NCBI RefSeq assembly: GCF_902506435.1
Contig: NZ_LR733215.1
Span: 3,764,161-3,828,160 of the forward strand
From: Nocardioides sp. AX2bis
GTDB taxonomy: Bacteria; Actinomycetota; Actinomycetes; Propionibacteriales; Nocardioidaceae
Length of the DNA: 64,000 bases
Direction: 5' to 3'
Of this stretch, positions 1-8,185 are shown piece after piece. The translations under genes and the position numbers were made by a program. The notes under the pieces were generated by a model, which was not told where the DNA came from, did not search any database, and worked only from the letters and a program-made list of their open reading frames with translations. Position 1 is the stretch's first letter. Every line of letters starts with the position of its first letter.

Positions 1-211
1 CGGTCCACACCTGCTCGTGGCCGGCGACGCCCGCGACGTGGTCGTCCTGCACCCGGGCGAGGTGCCAGACCAGCCACCCGACCGGGTTGGCGTCGTCGCG
101 GGCGGAGACGGGGCGCTGCGCCAGCTGCTCGGGCGACAACCCGTCGGCGGCGGCGAGCGCGTTCTCCAGCACGCGTCCGTAGGTCTCGACCAGCAGCTCG
201 GCGGGGCTCAT
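1..211 (-). CDS. DinB/DUF664-like protein, 5' part only
   Basis: The gene reads leftwards from an ATG at 211 and runs off the window edge, so only the first 70 residues are visible. They form an amphipathic helix followed by a segment containing NPVGWLVWHL and then VQDDHV, which is typical of the DinB/DUF664 four-helix-bundle family (mycothiol-dependent transferase-like proteins of actinobacteria). The His of WHL is a usual metal ligand of this fold. The substrate cannot be told. Two hairpins at 237-307 separate it from the upstream protease gene, so it probably has its own promoter. Confidence 0.7.
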   Translation of the reverse strand, partial: MSPAELLVETYGRVLENALAAADGLSPEQLAQRPVSARDDANPVGWLVWHLARVQDDHVAGVAGHEQVWT

Positions 212-236
212 GCGGCGACCGTAGCCGGACGCCGAG

Positions 237-307
237 GAGGGACCCCTCCGGCCCCATGTCCGGAAGGGTCCCTCGGTTCGGGGACGTCGGGCCGCAGGCC
301 CGACGTC
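237..307 (-). terminator. Double hairpin downstream of the subtilase gene
   Basis: Two strong inverted repeats lie just past the protease stop codon. Bases 283-293 and 297-307 form a perfect 11-bp stem with a 3-base loop. Bases 237-245 and 266-274 form a 9-bp stem extended inward by further pairs. There is no T-tract, as is common for GC-rich actinobacterial terminators. They would stop minus-strand transcription before the DinB-like gene. Confidence 0.65.
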
Positions 308-318
308 GGGTCAGCGGG

Positions 319-1821
319 TCAGCGCAGCGCCTGAACGGCGGCGACCACGTCGACGAGGCCGTAGCCCTTGTCGAACGACGTCGTGCCGAGGGCGCCCTGC
401 TCGTAGGCCGCGCCGTCGGTGTACTTGTGGGCGCTGGTCTTCAGCGCCGCCTCCACCTCGGCCGGCGTCGCGGTCGGGTCGGCCTGGAACAGCTGGGCCA
501 CGATGCCGGCGACGTGCGGGGCCGCCATCGAGGTGCCGCTGATGGTGTTGAAGGTGCCCACGTCGAGCGCACCGGGGCCGTTGCGGAAGTCCAGGCCCGT
601 CGAGCAGATCGGCAGGTAGGGACGGCAGGACGAGGTGATGGCCTCGCCCGGGGCGCTCACGTCGGGGTAGGTCGCCTGCTCGCCGGCCAGGCCGCGCGAG
701 GAGTACTCGGAGACGACGCCGTCGCGGGTGCCGGTGTCCTGGTCGAAGTAGGAGGCCACCGACAGGATGCCGCCGGTGGGGTCCTGGCCGGGCGGGTTGG
801 ACAGGTTCGCGCTGCCGTCCCCGCCGTCGTTGCCGTTGGCCCACACCGTCACGACGCCCTCGTCGACCAGGGCGCGCTGGAGCTTGGCCGTGGCGCTCTG
901 CGGGTCGAACTCCCCGCCGCCGGTGGGGCCGTAGGAGTTGTTGGTGACCTTGATCGGCGGGCAGGTGCTCGCCGGCACGCCCTCGCCGCACGGCGCGTCG
1001 TGGTTCTCCAGCACCCACTCCAGCGCCATGTCGGCGCCGACGATGAACAGCACGGCGCCGGTGGACAGGGACACGACGTTCGCGCCCGGGGCGGCGCCCT
1101 GGAGCTTCCCGCCGTCGCTGAGCGTGGTCGGGCGACCCGCGACGATGCCGCTGACGTGGGTGCCGTGACCACCGCCGGACAGCGTGTCGGTGTCGACCAG
1201 CGGGCCCGTCTCGACGACCTCGCAGAGCGTCTCGGTCGGGTCGCAGAGCGTCTTCAGGCTGGCCACGACGGCCGAGGAGCCGTCGGCCTCGCGGAAGTAC
1301 GGGTGGTTCGGGTCGACGCCGGAGTCGATGACGGCGACCGAGACGCCCTTGCCGGTCAGCGCCGTGCCGTCGGCACCGGTCAGGGTGGCGGCGGCCTCGG
1401 CCCCGCGGGTGGCCTGGTTCGACGTCTCCTGGGTGAGCTCGATGGGTGCGTTGCCCTCGACGTAGGTCACGCCGGGCTCGGCGCGCACCGCCTCCACCTG
1501 CGCCTTCGTGCCCTGCGCAGCGACCACGTCGATGGCCTCGAAGGTGTGTCGCGGGGTCATCCCGGTCGCGCCGATCGCGTCCCTCGCCGCCTCCAGCGAC
1601 GAGCCGTGGACCAGCACGGTCGTGGACCCGCTCAGACCACCGAGGGTCCTCCCGAGGTAGTCGGAGACCGGTGCCAGGCCGTCGCCCGCGGCGGCCGCCG
1701 GGGCCCCGGTCGTGGGTGCCGACGAGGCCGAGGCGCCGGGGGCGGCGAGGCCGGCCGCTCCGGCGGCGAGGGCCAGGACGGCCGTCCCGGTGGTCATCAG
1801 GGTGCGCACTGTTCGCTCCAT
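319..1821 (-). CDS. Secreted S8 family serine peptidase (subtilase)
   Basis: The 500-residue protein begins with a Sec-type signal peptide (about residues 1-32, ending in an Ala-rich stretch). An inhibitor-I9-like propeptide follows at about 55-125, then the S8 catalytic domain. The triad is visible: Asp166 in VIDSGVD, His219 in GGGHGTHVSG and Ser431 in SGTSMAAPHV. No cell-wall anchor or extra C-terminal domain follows, so the mature enzyme is probably released. The length is usual for a one-domain actinobacterial subtilase. It is monocistronic, divergent from the secreted protein at 1984, and followed by hairpins. The substrate is unknown. Confidence 0.9.
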   Translation of the reverse strand: MERTVRTLMTTGTAVLALAAGAAGLAAPGASASSAPTTGAPAAAAGDGLAPVSDYLGRTLGGLSGSTTVLVHGSSLEAARDAIGATGMTPRHTFEAIDVVAAQGTKAQVEAVRAEPGVTYVEGNAPIELTQETSNQATRGAEAAATLTGADGTALTGKGVSVAVIDSGVDPNHPYFREADGSSAVVASLKTLCDPTETLCEVVETGPLVDTDTLSGGGHGTHVSGIVAGRPTTLSDGGKLQGAAPGANVVSLSTGAVLFIVGADMALEWVLENHDAPCGEGVPASTCPPIKVTNNSYGPTGGGEFDPQSATAKLQRALVDEGVVTVWANGNDGGDGSANLSNPPGQDPTGGILSVASYFDQDTGTRDGVVSEYSSRGLAGEQATYPDVSAPGEAITSSCRPYLPICSTGLDFRNGPGALDVGTFNTISGTSMAAPHVAGIVAQLFQADPTATPAEVEAALKTSAHKYTDGAAYEQGALGTTSFDKGYGLVDVVAAVQALR

Positions 1822-1983
1822 GCGGTCCCCAACGAGGCTCTCCCCCGGAGGTCACGTCGGTCCACGAGGCGGCACGGCAGGACGCGGGAGCGCGCGGGGG
1901 TCTCGTAACCCGGACGGTGCACGGTCGTTCACCCGTACGAGCCCCGTCGCCGACGACGCCCGGGCCGGTGACCAGGAGGACGC

Positions 1984-3423
1984 ATGACGCAGACCGCCCG
2001 CCCCGTACGACGCCGGGTCCGCAGCGCCGCGGCGCTCCTCGGTGCCGCCACCCTGGTCGGCCTGAGCGGCTCCCCGGCCGCCGCGGCGACCGTCGCCCAG
2101 GCGTCCGGCACGGCCGTCCGCGTCAGTGTCGCGGGCAACCCGGCGGACTCCGGCAGCTTCCGCTCCGTCCACGACGGCGACCGCGAGCAGACCTCCGGGT
2201 CGAACCGGCCCGCCGTGGCGCTGCTGGGCGGCCAGGACTTCCTCACCGCCGGCACCCTGGCCCAGGACGCGCGCACCCGGGTCCAGGACGGCCGCGGCTA
2301 CTCCGAGGCCTGCGCCGGGCTCGCCGGCGACGGCGCCACCGTGGTCGGCGTGGGCGAGGGCACCTGCCTGCAGGGCGGCCAGAACCTCCAGCTGTCGGCC
2401 GGCACCGTGGACCTCAGCGGGCTCGAGATCGTCGGGGAGGGACTGCCGGTCGGTCCGGACGACCTTCCGTTGCCGGCCGACCAGCTGGGCCCGCTCACCG
2501 AGGCCCTGAACGACGCGGTCGACCAGGTCTCGACGCAGCTCGGGAACCCCGGGCTCTTCCTCGACCTCGGCGCCGTGCAGAGCCGGTGCACCAGCGGGCC
2601 CGGCACGGCCGAGGGCAGCGCGAGCATCGTCGGCGCCCGCGCCTACGCGCAGTTCCAGGGCCGGCAGGTCGACCTCGTCCGTCTCCCGGTGAGCCCGCCT
2701 CCGAACACCAAGGTCGTCACGGACCTGGGGGCGGTGTCGGAGGAGGTGCGCACCGCGCTGCGCACCCAGCTCGAGACCGGTCTCGACGGTGCGCTCGGGC
2801 CGCTGGCCGAGGTCATCGACCAGGGCGCGGCGATCGACGCGGCGCTGGCCCAGATCAGCGAGCAGCTCGCGCCCCTGGAGCAGAACCTCCTCGACGTCAC
2901 GCTCAACAAGCAGGTCCGCCAGGGCGCCGACCAGATCACGGTGACCGCGCTCGACGCGCAGGTGCTGCCGGTCGCCGCCGAGCAGCTCGACGCCTCCGCG
3001 GTCTCCCTCCAGATCGGCGAGTCGGCCTGCGGGCCCAGCGGCCAGGTCACCACGACGCAGCCCACCCCCACGCCGGACCCGACACCGGCGGGCACGGCGG
3101 TGGGGGTGCGCGGGGCCGGCAGACCGGCAACATCTTCACCTCCGCGCCGTGGTCGCTGCAGAACCACCGGGACCTCCACAACCACGGTGCCGCGTACGGA
3201 GGTGACGACGTCTCCCTGTACGTGCCCGGCAAGAACCACGTCCAGCAGTCGGCCGTCGACCGGATCACCGCGCACCACCGCGCGCTGGCCGGAGGGGCCG
3301 GCACGGCCACCTCCCCGGCGCCGGGCCGGCGATGACGCCGGGCTCTCGGCTGCGCGCGACCCGTGGCGGCCTGCACCTGCCCTGGCCTTCGGAACCGCTT
3401 CGTGGGAGCATCCCGGCTCATGA
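1984..3423 (+). CDS. Secreted hypothetical protein; C-terminus probably frameshifted
   Basis: The ATG follows an AGGAGG-type ribosome binding site. An Arg-rich signal peptide (residues 1-34, ending AAAA) precedes about 330 residues of a secreted domain with two visible Cys pairs and amphipathic helices, and then a Thr/Pro linker (TPTPDPTPAG). After about base 3105 the reading frame becomes Arg/Pro/Thr-rich and looks non-coding, while the frame one base back becomes protein-like up to a stop at 3333-3335. The natural product therefore probably ends differently from this open frame. The family was not recognised. It may be a surface or matrix protein of Nocardioides-type bacteria. Confidence 0.6.
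   Translation: MTQTARPVRRRVRSAAALLGAATLVGLSGSPAAAATVAQASGTAVRVSVAGNPADSGSFRSVHDGDREQTSGSNRPAVALLGGQDFLTAGTLAQDARTRVQDGRGYSEACAGLAGDGATVVGVGEGTCLQGGQNLQLSAGTVDLSGLEIVGEGLPVGPDDLPLPADQLGPLTEALNDAVDQVSTQLGNPGLFLDLGAVQSRCTSGPGTAEGSASIVGARAYAQFQGRQVDLVRLPVSPPPNTKVVTDLGAVSEEVRTALRTQLETGLDGALGPLAEVIDQGAAIDAALAQISEQLAPLEQNLLDVTLNKQVRQGADQITVTALDAQVLPVAAEQLDASAVSLQIGESACGPSGQVTTTQPTPTPDPTPAGTAVGVRGAGRPATSSPPRRGRCRTTGTSTTTVPRTEVTTSPCTCPARTTSSSRPSTGSPRTTARWPEGPARPPPRRRAGDDAGLSAARDPWRPAPALAFGTASWEHPGS
3108..3335 (+). pseudogene. Out-of-frame coding tail following the secreted protein
   Basis: In the -1 frame relative to the gene at 1984, bases 3108-3335 encode about 75 residues that look like real protein: aromatic, Asn/His-rich, with segments TGNIFTSAPWSLQNH and DDVSLYVPGKNHVQ, then a stop. 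There is no start codon or ribosome binding site at its beginning. It is either the true C-terminus of the upstream protein reached through an indel, or the 3' remnant of a second gene joined by a deletion. The tail vaguely recalls the end of an alkaline-phosphatase/sulfatase fold, but that is only an impression. Confidence 0.4.
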
Positions 3424-3481
3424 GGCGGAGCGACGTGACCGCGGCCACAGGTCGTGGACGGACCGGGACGGGGGCGAGCCG

Positions 3482-3949
3482 GTGAACGCTCCCCGACGCA
3501 TCGAGCGCAAGCGTCGGCGCGGCTGGCGGATGCCGGCGGGAGCCGTCTACGTGGGCCGCCCTTCCGAGTGGGGCAACCCGTTCCGCATCACCCGCAGCAG
3601 CGACTGGCACGGCCTCTCCGGGTCGTGGTTCCTCCTGGACGACCAGGGCACGACGTACCACCCCGACGAGGACACCCAGCGGTCCGCACGGCAGAAGGCC
3701 ACCGACCTGTACGCCGACTGGGTCGCACACCCGGGCGACCACGGCGGCGACGCGCCGACCAGGGACCGCATCCGGCAGGAGCTGGCGGGTCGCGACCTGG
3801 TCTGCTGGTGCCCGCGACGGGAACCCTGCCACGCCGACGTCCTCCTCGACATCGCGAACTCGAACGGCCCGCTCACGCTACGAACTGGTCGTGACGCCGA
3901 GCTGCACTTTCCTCGCCTCCCTCACGGTCCCCCCGGGGAACCCGTCTGA
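3482..3949 (+). CDS. DUF4326 domain protein
   Basis: The GTG at 3482 is chosen because the conserved part begins soon after it; an in-frame ATG at 3332 would add 50 unconvincing residues. The 155-residue protein carries the two DUF4326 blocks: VYVGRPSEWGNPF near residue 22, and LVCWCPRREPCHADVLL near residue 107 with its conserved Cys-x-Cys and Cys-His pair. DUF4326 proteins are small and common in actinobacteria and their phages, and their biochemical role is not established. The C-terminal 20 residues after the conserved block look unconserved. Confidence 0.75.
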   Translation: MNAPRRIERKRRRGWRMPAGAVYVGRPSEWGNPFRITRSSDWHGLSGSWFLLDDQGTTYHPDEDTQRSARQKATDLYADWVAHPGDHGGDAPTRDRIRQELAGRDLVCWCPRREPCHADVLLDIANSNGPLTLRTGRDAELHFPRLPHGPPGEPV

Positions 3950-3985
3950 CGGAGGGCCCGGATCTCTCGCCGAGCCCGTGCGCGG

Positions 3986-5851
3986 TCAGGTCCGCGGCCG
4001 CCCTCGCGCCCCGGCGGAGGGTCCGCCGGCGGACTCCCGTGCCGTCCGCTGGACCCGGTCGACCCGCGCCTGGGAGGCCAGCCGGACCGGGGCGTTGTCC
4101 GCGCCGTACCCGTCGTAGCCGTCCAGCCGCTGCACCACCTCGAAGAAGACCCGACCGACCCGGCGCGTGTAGAAGTGCAGGAACTCCCCCGCACCGTCCC
4201 GGTCGTAGAGGAGCTGGGCGGACCGGAGGCGGTCGAGCAGCCCGGGGTCGAGCCCGAAGCGGGCGGCGAGGTCGTCGTAGTAGTTGTCGGGCACCGGCAG
4301 GAAGACCATCCCGCGCGCGGTCGCCCTCGACGCCACCGCCCAGATGTCGGTGCAGTGCAGCGCGACGTGCTCCGGGTAGTCGCGACTGACCGTCGGGGCG
4401 ACGTTGAGCGGCAGGCGGACCCGGCCGTCCGGTGTGCGGACCACCTGGCTGCGCACCAGCCCCTGCGGGCTGGCCACCTGCGTGGCCGCCGGCGCGTCGA
4501 ACCCGGCGGCCGCGGTCCAGAACAGGACGGCCTCGTCGTGCTCGGCCCAGGAGTGGACCAGGTTGACGTGGTCGACACCGGTGAAGGAGTCCGCCGCGTC
4601 CCGCGGCCGCCCGTGCTCGAACTCCTCCACCCAGGCCGGCTCCGCGTCCGCTCCCGGGGCGTCGACGAGGTAGACCTCGAGACCGTCGGGGGCCAGGAAC
4701 CCGGCCAGACGCGCGTCGTCGACCTGCGAGCGCCGGTGGACGGGCTGCACCCCGAGGTCGTGGGCGCGTCGTTCGGTGGCCGCGGCGTCCGGCACCACCA
4801 GCCCGAGCCCGGCGACGACCGGCTCGACCTCGCGGGCGTGCTGCTCGTTCAGCACGATCCTGGCCGGGCCGCCCGACCAGAGCCGCACCGGCTTGGTCCG
4901 GTGCTGACCACGGAAGGTGAGCCCGAGCTGGTCCAGGGTCGCCTCGACCTCGCCGGTGTCCTCCGCCTTGACCTCGACGAAGTCGACGCCCACCGGCGGC
5001 GCGGCCTCGGCGATCCGGGTCAACGGACCGGCGTCGAGACGGCGTCCGGCCTGGTCCTGGAGCCACACCAGGGACCGGAACGCGTGGGCGGCGGTCCGGG
5101 CCGTGTCGGTCTGGCGGAAGGTGTCGTTGAAGACCTCCAGCGAGAGCGGACCGGCGTAGCCCGCGCGGAGCAGGTGCGCCACGAACCCGGTGAGGTCGAA
5201 GTCGCCCTCCCCGGGGAAGAGCCGGTGGTGGCGGCTCCAGGACAGCACGTCCATGGCCAGCGTCGGCGCGTCCGCGAGCTGCACGAAGAAGATCTTCTCC
5301 GCCGGGATCTCCTCGATCCCGGCCGGGTCGTGGCCCCGGGACAGGATGTGGAAGCTGTCCAGGCACGTGCCGACGGCCGGGTGGTCGGCCAGCGCGACGA
5401 TGCGGGCGGCCCGGCGGTAGTCGTCCACGAAGCGTCCCCAGGCCAGCGCCTCGAAGGCGATCCGCACGTCGTACGCCGCGGCGAGGTCGCCGAGGCGGCG
5501 CAGCTGCTGCGCCGAGACGTCATCGGAGTCGATGGTGGCCGTCCCGACGTTGCTGCACACCAGGACGGTGTCGACGCCGAGCCGCTGCATCACCGCGAAG
5601 CGGGCCTCGGCGCGGCGCAGGTTGGCCGCGAGCAGGTCGTCGGTGACGCCCTCGAAGTCCCGGAAGGGCTGGTAGAGGTCGAGGGTGAGACCGAGCCTGC
5701 CTGCCCGGCTGCGGACCTCCTCCGGGGAGAGGTCGCTGCCGACCAGGTCGGGCTCGAATACCTCGATCCCGTCGAACCCGGCCGCGGCGGCCGCGGTCAT
5801 CTTGTCCTCCAGGCTGCCGCTGAGGCAGACCGTGGCGATCGAGGTGCGCAT
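3986..5851 (-). CDS. qsuB: QsuB-type 3-dehydroshikimate dehydratase (two-domain)
   Basis: The enzyme converts 3-dehydroshikimate to protocatechuate, the last step of quinate/shikimate breakdown. The 621-residue length and two-part plan match Corynebacterium QsuB. Residues 1-270 form a xylose-isomerase-like TIM barrel with the metal ligands Glu134, Asp165, Gln191 and Glu239, the same ligand set and spacing as the QuiC/QsuB family. Residues 285-600 form a hydroxyphenylpyruvate-dioxygenase-like VOC region with candidate metal ligands His428, His495 and Glu571. The role of that half in the family is debated (activity enhancement). The ATG overlaps the aroQ stop (TGATG). It is the last gene of the seven-gene operon. 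No protocatechuate dioxygenase genes are present in the window. Confidence 0.9.
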   Translation of the reverse strand: MRTSIATVCLSGSLEDKMTAAAAAGFDGIEVFEPDLVGSDLSPEEVRSRAGRLGLTLDLYQPFRDFEGVTDDLLAANLRRAEARFAVMQRLGVDTVLVCSNVGTATIDSDDVSAQQLRRLGDLAAAYDVRIAFEALAWGRFVDDYRRAARIVALADHPAVGTCLDSFHILSRGHDPAGIEEIPAEKIFFVQLADAPTLAMDVLSWSRHHRLFPGEGDFDLTGFVAHLLRAGYAGPLSLEVFNDTFRQTDTARTAAHAFRSLVWLQDQAGRRLDAGPLTRIAEAAPPVGVDFVEVKAEDTGEVEATLDQLGLTFRGQHRTKPVRLWSGGPARIVLNEQHAREVEPVVAGLGLVVPDAAATERRAHDLGVQPVHRRSQVDDARLAGFLAPDGLEVYLVDAPGADAEPAWVEEFEHGRPRDAADSFTGVDHVNLVHSWAEHDEAVLFWTAAAGFDAPAATQVASPQGLVRSQVVRTPDGRVRLPLNVAPTVSRDYPEHVALHCTDIWAVASRATARGMVFLPVPDNYYDDLAARFGLDPGLLDRLRSAQLLYDRDGAGEFLHFYTRRVGRVFFEVVQRLDGYDGYGADNAPVRLASQARVDRVQRTARESAGGPSAGARGRPRT

Positions 5852-6303
5852 CAGCTCTCCTGGGTGGGGGCGAAGGACCGGACGGCCAGCTCGTAGCCCA
5901 GTGGCCCGAGCCCGACGACGACACCCCGGGCGACGGGGCTCAGGTACGAGTGGTGGCGGAACGGCTCGCGGGCGTGCACGTTGGTGAGGTGCACCTCCAC
6001 GGTCGGCACCTCCGCCCCGACCACGGCGTCGCGGAGCGCGACCGAGGTGTGGGTGAGGGCGCCGGCGTTCAGCACGACCCCCAGGACGTCCCCGGCCGCC
6101 ACACCGGCCCCGGCCTGCTGGATCCAGTCCACGAGGACGCCCTCGTGGTTGGTCTGCCGGAAGTCCACGTCCAGGCCGAGCGGCGTGGCGACCCGCCGGC
6201 AGCGGTCCTCGACGTCGCCGAGGGTGTCGTGGCCGTAGACCGCGGGCTCGCGGGTGCCGAGGAGGTTGAGGTTGGGCCCGTTCAGCACCCACACCGCGCT
6301 CAC
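5851..6303 (-). CDS. aroQ: Type II 3-dehydroquinate dehydratase
   Basis: It interconverts 3-dehydroquinate and 3-dehydroshikimate. The 150-residue size is that of the dodecameric type II enzyme. The catalytic residues are visible: Arg18 and Tyr23 in LGTREPAVYG, Asn79 in LNAGALTHTS, His105 in VEVHLTN and Arg112 in HARE. The GTG start overlaps the stop of the dehydrogenase gene (GTGA), and its own stop shares a base with the qsuB start. Its position between dehydrogenase and dehydroshikimate dehydratase indicates a catabolic paralogue rather than the chorismate-pathway enzyme. Confidence 0.93.
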   Translation of the reverse strand: MSAVWVLNGPNLNLLGTREPAVYGHDTLGDVEDRCRRVATPLGLDVDFRQTNHEGVLVDWIQQAGAGVAAGDVLGVVLNAGALTHTSVALRDAVVGAEVPTVEVHLTNVHAREPFRHHSYLSPVARGVVVGLGPLGYELAVRSFAPTQES

Positions 6304-7184
6304 GCGGCACCGTCGCTCTCGAGCGACCGGACGAGCGCGCGGAAGTGCTCGGTCATCCGGGCCCGGTCGGGCTCGCGGCCCGTGATCAGCCGCAGGCTGT
6401 CGACCGCCTGGCCGACGGCCATGAGCCCCCCGTCGAGCGTGTCGAGACCGCGGGCGCGGGCGCGGCGCAGCAGCTCGGTCGCGAGCGGGCGGTAGACCAC
6501 CTCGGCCACCCAGGCCCCCTCCCGCAGACCGGCGGGGTCGAAGGCGACGCCCGGGTGCTCGGCCATCCCCATCGGCGTCACGTGGACCACGCCGGTCACC
6601 TCCCTCACCCAGGGGGCGAGGTCGTCCCCGGACGCGGTCATCCGTCCCCCTGACGCCGGGGCGAACCGCTCCACGAGCGCGGCCGCGGCGAGCGGGTCCC
6701 GGTCGTGCACCACGACCTCGTCGAAGCCCAGGTCGAGCAACGCGTACGCCGTCGCGCGACCCGCCCCCCCGGCCCCGACCTGCAGCACCCGACCGCGCGG
6801 GCGGGCGCCGAGGAAGGCGACGAGGCCGGCCTCGAAACCGGTCACGTCGGTGTTGTGCGCGCGGCGGTGGGGGCTGCCCGGGTCACCGGTGCGGTCCAGC
6901 AGCACCAGGTTGGCCGACCCGATCCGCTCCACCACGGGACTGGTCGAGGCGACGTGGTCGAGCACGGCCACCTTGAAGGGATGGGTGACGTTGGCGGCCG
7001 CGAACCCCTCCCCCTCGAGCCGGGTCAGCACCGCACCCAGGTCGACGTCGGGGTCCCCGATCAGGTCGACGGTCTCGTAGCGGTAGTCGAGGCCCAGCAG
7101 CGCGGCCTCCTGCTCGTGCATGGCCGGCGTCAGGGACGGCCCGATGCCGTGCCCGAGCAGCGCGACCCGGTAGGGGGTGCTCAC
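6300..7184 (-). CDS. qsuD: Quinate/shikimate dehydrogenase, probably NAD-dependent
   Basis: This 294-residue member of the AroE/YdiB/QsuD family oxidises quinate to 3-dehydroquinate or shikimate to 3-dehydroshikimate. The N-terminal substrate loop reads GPSLTPAMHE, with Thr where biosynthetic AroE usually has Ser, as in quinate-using members. Lys71 (NVTHPFK) and Asp113 (HNTDVTG) are the catalytic pair. A Rossmann loop GAGGAG lies at 137-142, and an acidic Asp161 after the second beta strand favours NAD over NADP. GTGA overlaps at both ends couple it to the hydrolase upstream and aroQ downstream. Confidence 0.88.
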   Translation of the reverse strand: MSTPYRVALLGHGIGPSLTPAMHEQEAALLGLDYRYETVDLIGDPDVDLGAVLTRLEGEGFAAANVTHPFKVAVLDHVASTSPVVERIGSANLVLLDRTGDPGSPHRRAHNTDVTGFEAGLVAFLGARPRGRVLQVGAGGAGRATAYALLDLGFDEVVVHDRDPLAAAALVERFAPASGGRMTASGDDLAPWVREVTGVVHVTPMGMAEHPGVAFDPAGLREGAWVAEVVYRPLATELLRRARARGLDTLDGGLMAVGQAVDSLRLITGREPDRARMTEHFRALVRSLESDGAA

Positions 7185-8185
7185 GCGGCGGCCTCCAGCG
7201 ACGGCGTCAGCAGCCGTCGTGCGTTGTGGGTGGTCATCCGGTCCAGGTCGTCCTCGGTGACACCGGCCGCGCGCAACCGGGGCAGCACGCAGCGGGCGAG
7301 GTGGTCGTGACGCCAGTGCGGCGCGTGCTCCCGACGCCACGACGGCGGCGTCACCCGGCTGAAGTACGCCGCGTCGTGCGACAGCACGATCCGGTCGGCG
7401 TAGCCCTCGGCCGCCAGGGCCACCACGCTGTCCACCATGACGTCGTCGTCGGCGACGTGGGCCATCCCCAGACGGTCGACGCCGATCGTCGCGCCGTGGT
7501 CGAGCAGGGTGCGCAGGTAGCCGCGGTCGGGGGTGTCGCCGCTGTGGCCGACGACCACCCGCCGCAGGTCGACCCCGGCGTCGCCGAGCACCCGCAGCTG
7601 GTCGAGCCCGGTGCGCAGGTGGGGGTTGCTGTGGGTGACGACGGGCACGCCCGTCCGCTGCTGGGCGACCGCGGCGGCGGCCAGGACACGGCTGACGTCG
7701 GGCGTCAGGCCGGGCTCGTCCGTCACGACCTTGATCACCGCAGCGCGCACGCCGGACCCGGCCACGCCCTCCTCCAGGTCCCGCAGGAACATCTCGACCA
7801 GGGGGTCCGGGCCGCCGACCAGCCGACCGGGACCGTGCGTGCGGAAGTACGGCGGCAGGACCGCGTCGGTGTACCACCCGGTGGCGGCGAGGAGGTTGAC
7901 CCGGACCCGCGCCGCGACCCGCCCGACGAGGGCGACGTCGCGACCCAGGCCGGGCACCGTCAGGTCGACCACCGTGCGGACGCCGAGGTCGTACAGCTCC
8001 TCCAGGCCGGCCACCGCCCGCTCGACCGCCGCGTCGGGGTCCCACTCGGGGTGGGGGTGGTCGCGGTCGAGCTCGGGGCTGAGCACGAACACGTGCTCGT
8101 GGGTCAGGGTCCACCCGAGGTCCACCGCGGGCACGGGCCCGCGGTAGGTCTGGACCGGGGCGGCGTCGGGTGCCTCCCCCGTCAC
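7181..8185 (-). CDS. Phosphotriesterase-family metal-dependent hydrolase
   Basis: The 334-residue TIM-barrel amidohydrolase has the complete binuclear metal site of the phosphotriesterase (PTE/PLL) family: His29 and His31 in LTHEH, carboxylated-Lys candidate Lys152 in AAVIKVVTD, His185 in VTHSNP, His214 in VGHSGDT and Asp271 in LSHDAAYF. Family members are mostly lactonases, esterases or carboxypeptidase-like enzymes; phosphotriester activity is secondary. It is coupled by GTGA overlaps between dctP and qsuD, so it should act on something related to quinate or shikimate. A quinate lactone or an ester such as a quinate conjugate is an inference, not shown. Confidence 0.8.
   Translation of the reverse strand: MTGEAPDAAPVQTYRGPVPAVDLGWTLTHEHVFVLSPELDRDHPHPEWDPDAAVERAVAGLEELYDLGVRTVVDLTVPGLGRDVALVGRVAARVRVNLLAATGWYTDAVLPPYFRTHGPGRLVGGPDPLVEMFLRDLEEGVAGSGVRAAVIKVVTDEPGLTPDVSRVLAAAAVAQQRTGVPVVTHSNPHLRTGLDQLRVLGDAGVDLRRVVVGHSGDTPDRGYLRTLLDHGATIGVDRLGMAHVADDDVMVDSVVALAAEGYADRIVLSHDAAYFSRVTPPSWRREHAPHWRHDHLARCVLPRLRAAGVTEDDLDRMTTHNARRLLTPSLEAAA

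Noticed and set aside
256..1908. Long plus-strand open frame opposite the subtilase gene
   Set aside because: It is antisense to a well-supported protease with signal peptide and triad, and its Arg/Gly/Val-rich product has no protein-like features.
4175..5896. 573-codon plus-strand open frame opposite qsuB
   Set aside because: Mirror of the qsuB codon pattern; the minus-strand gene has all catalytic residues and coupled neighbours.
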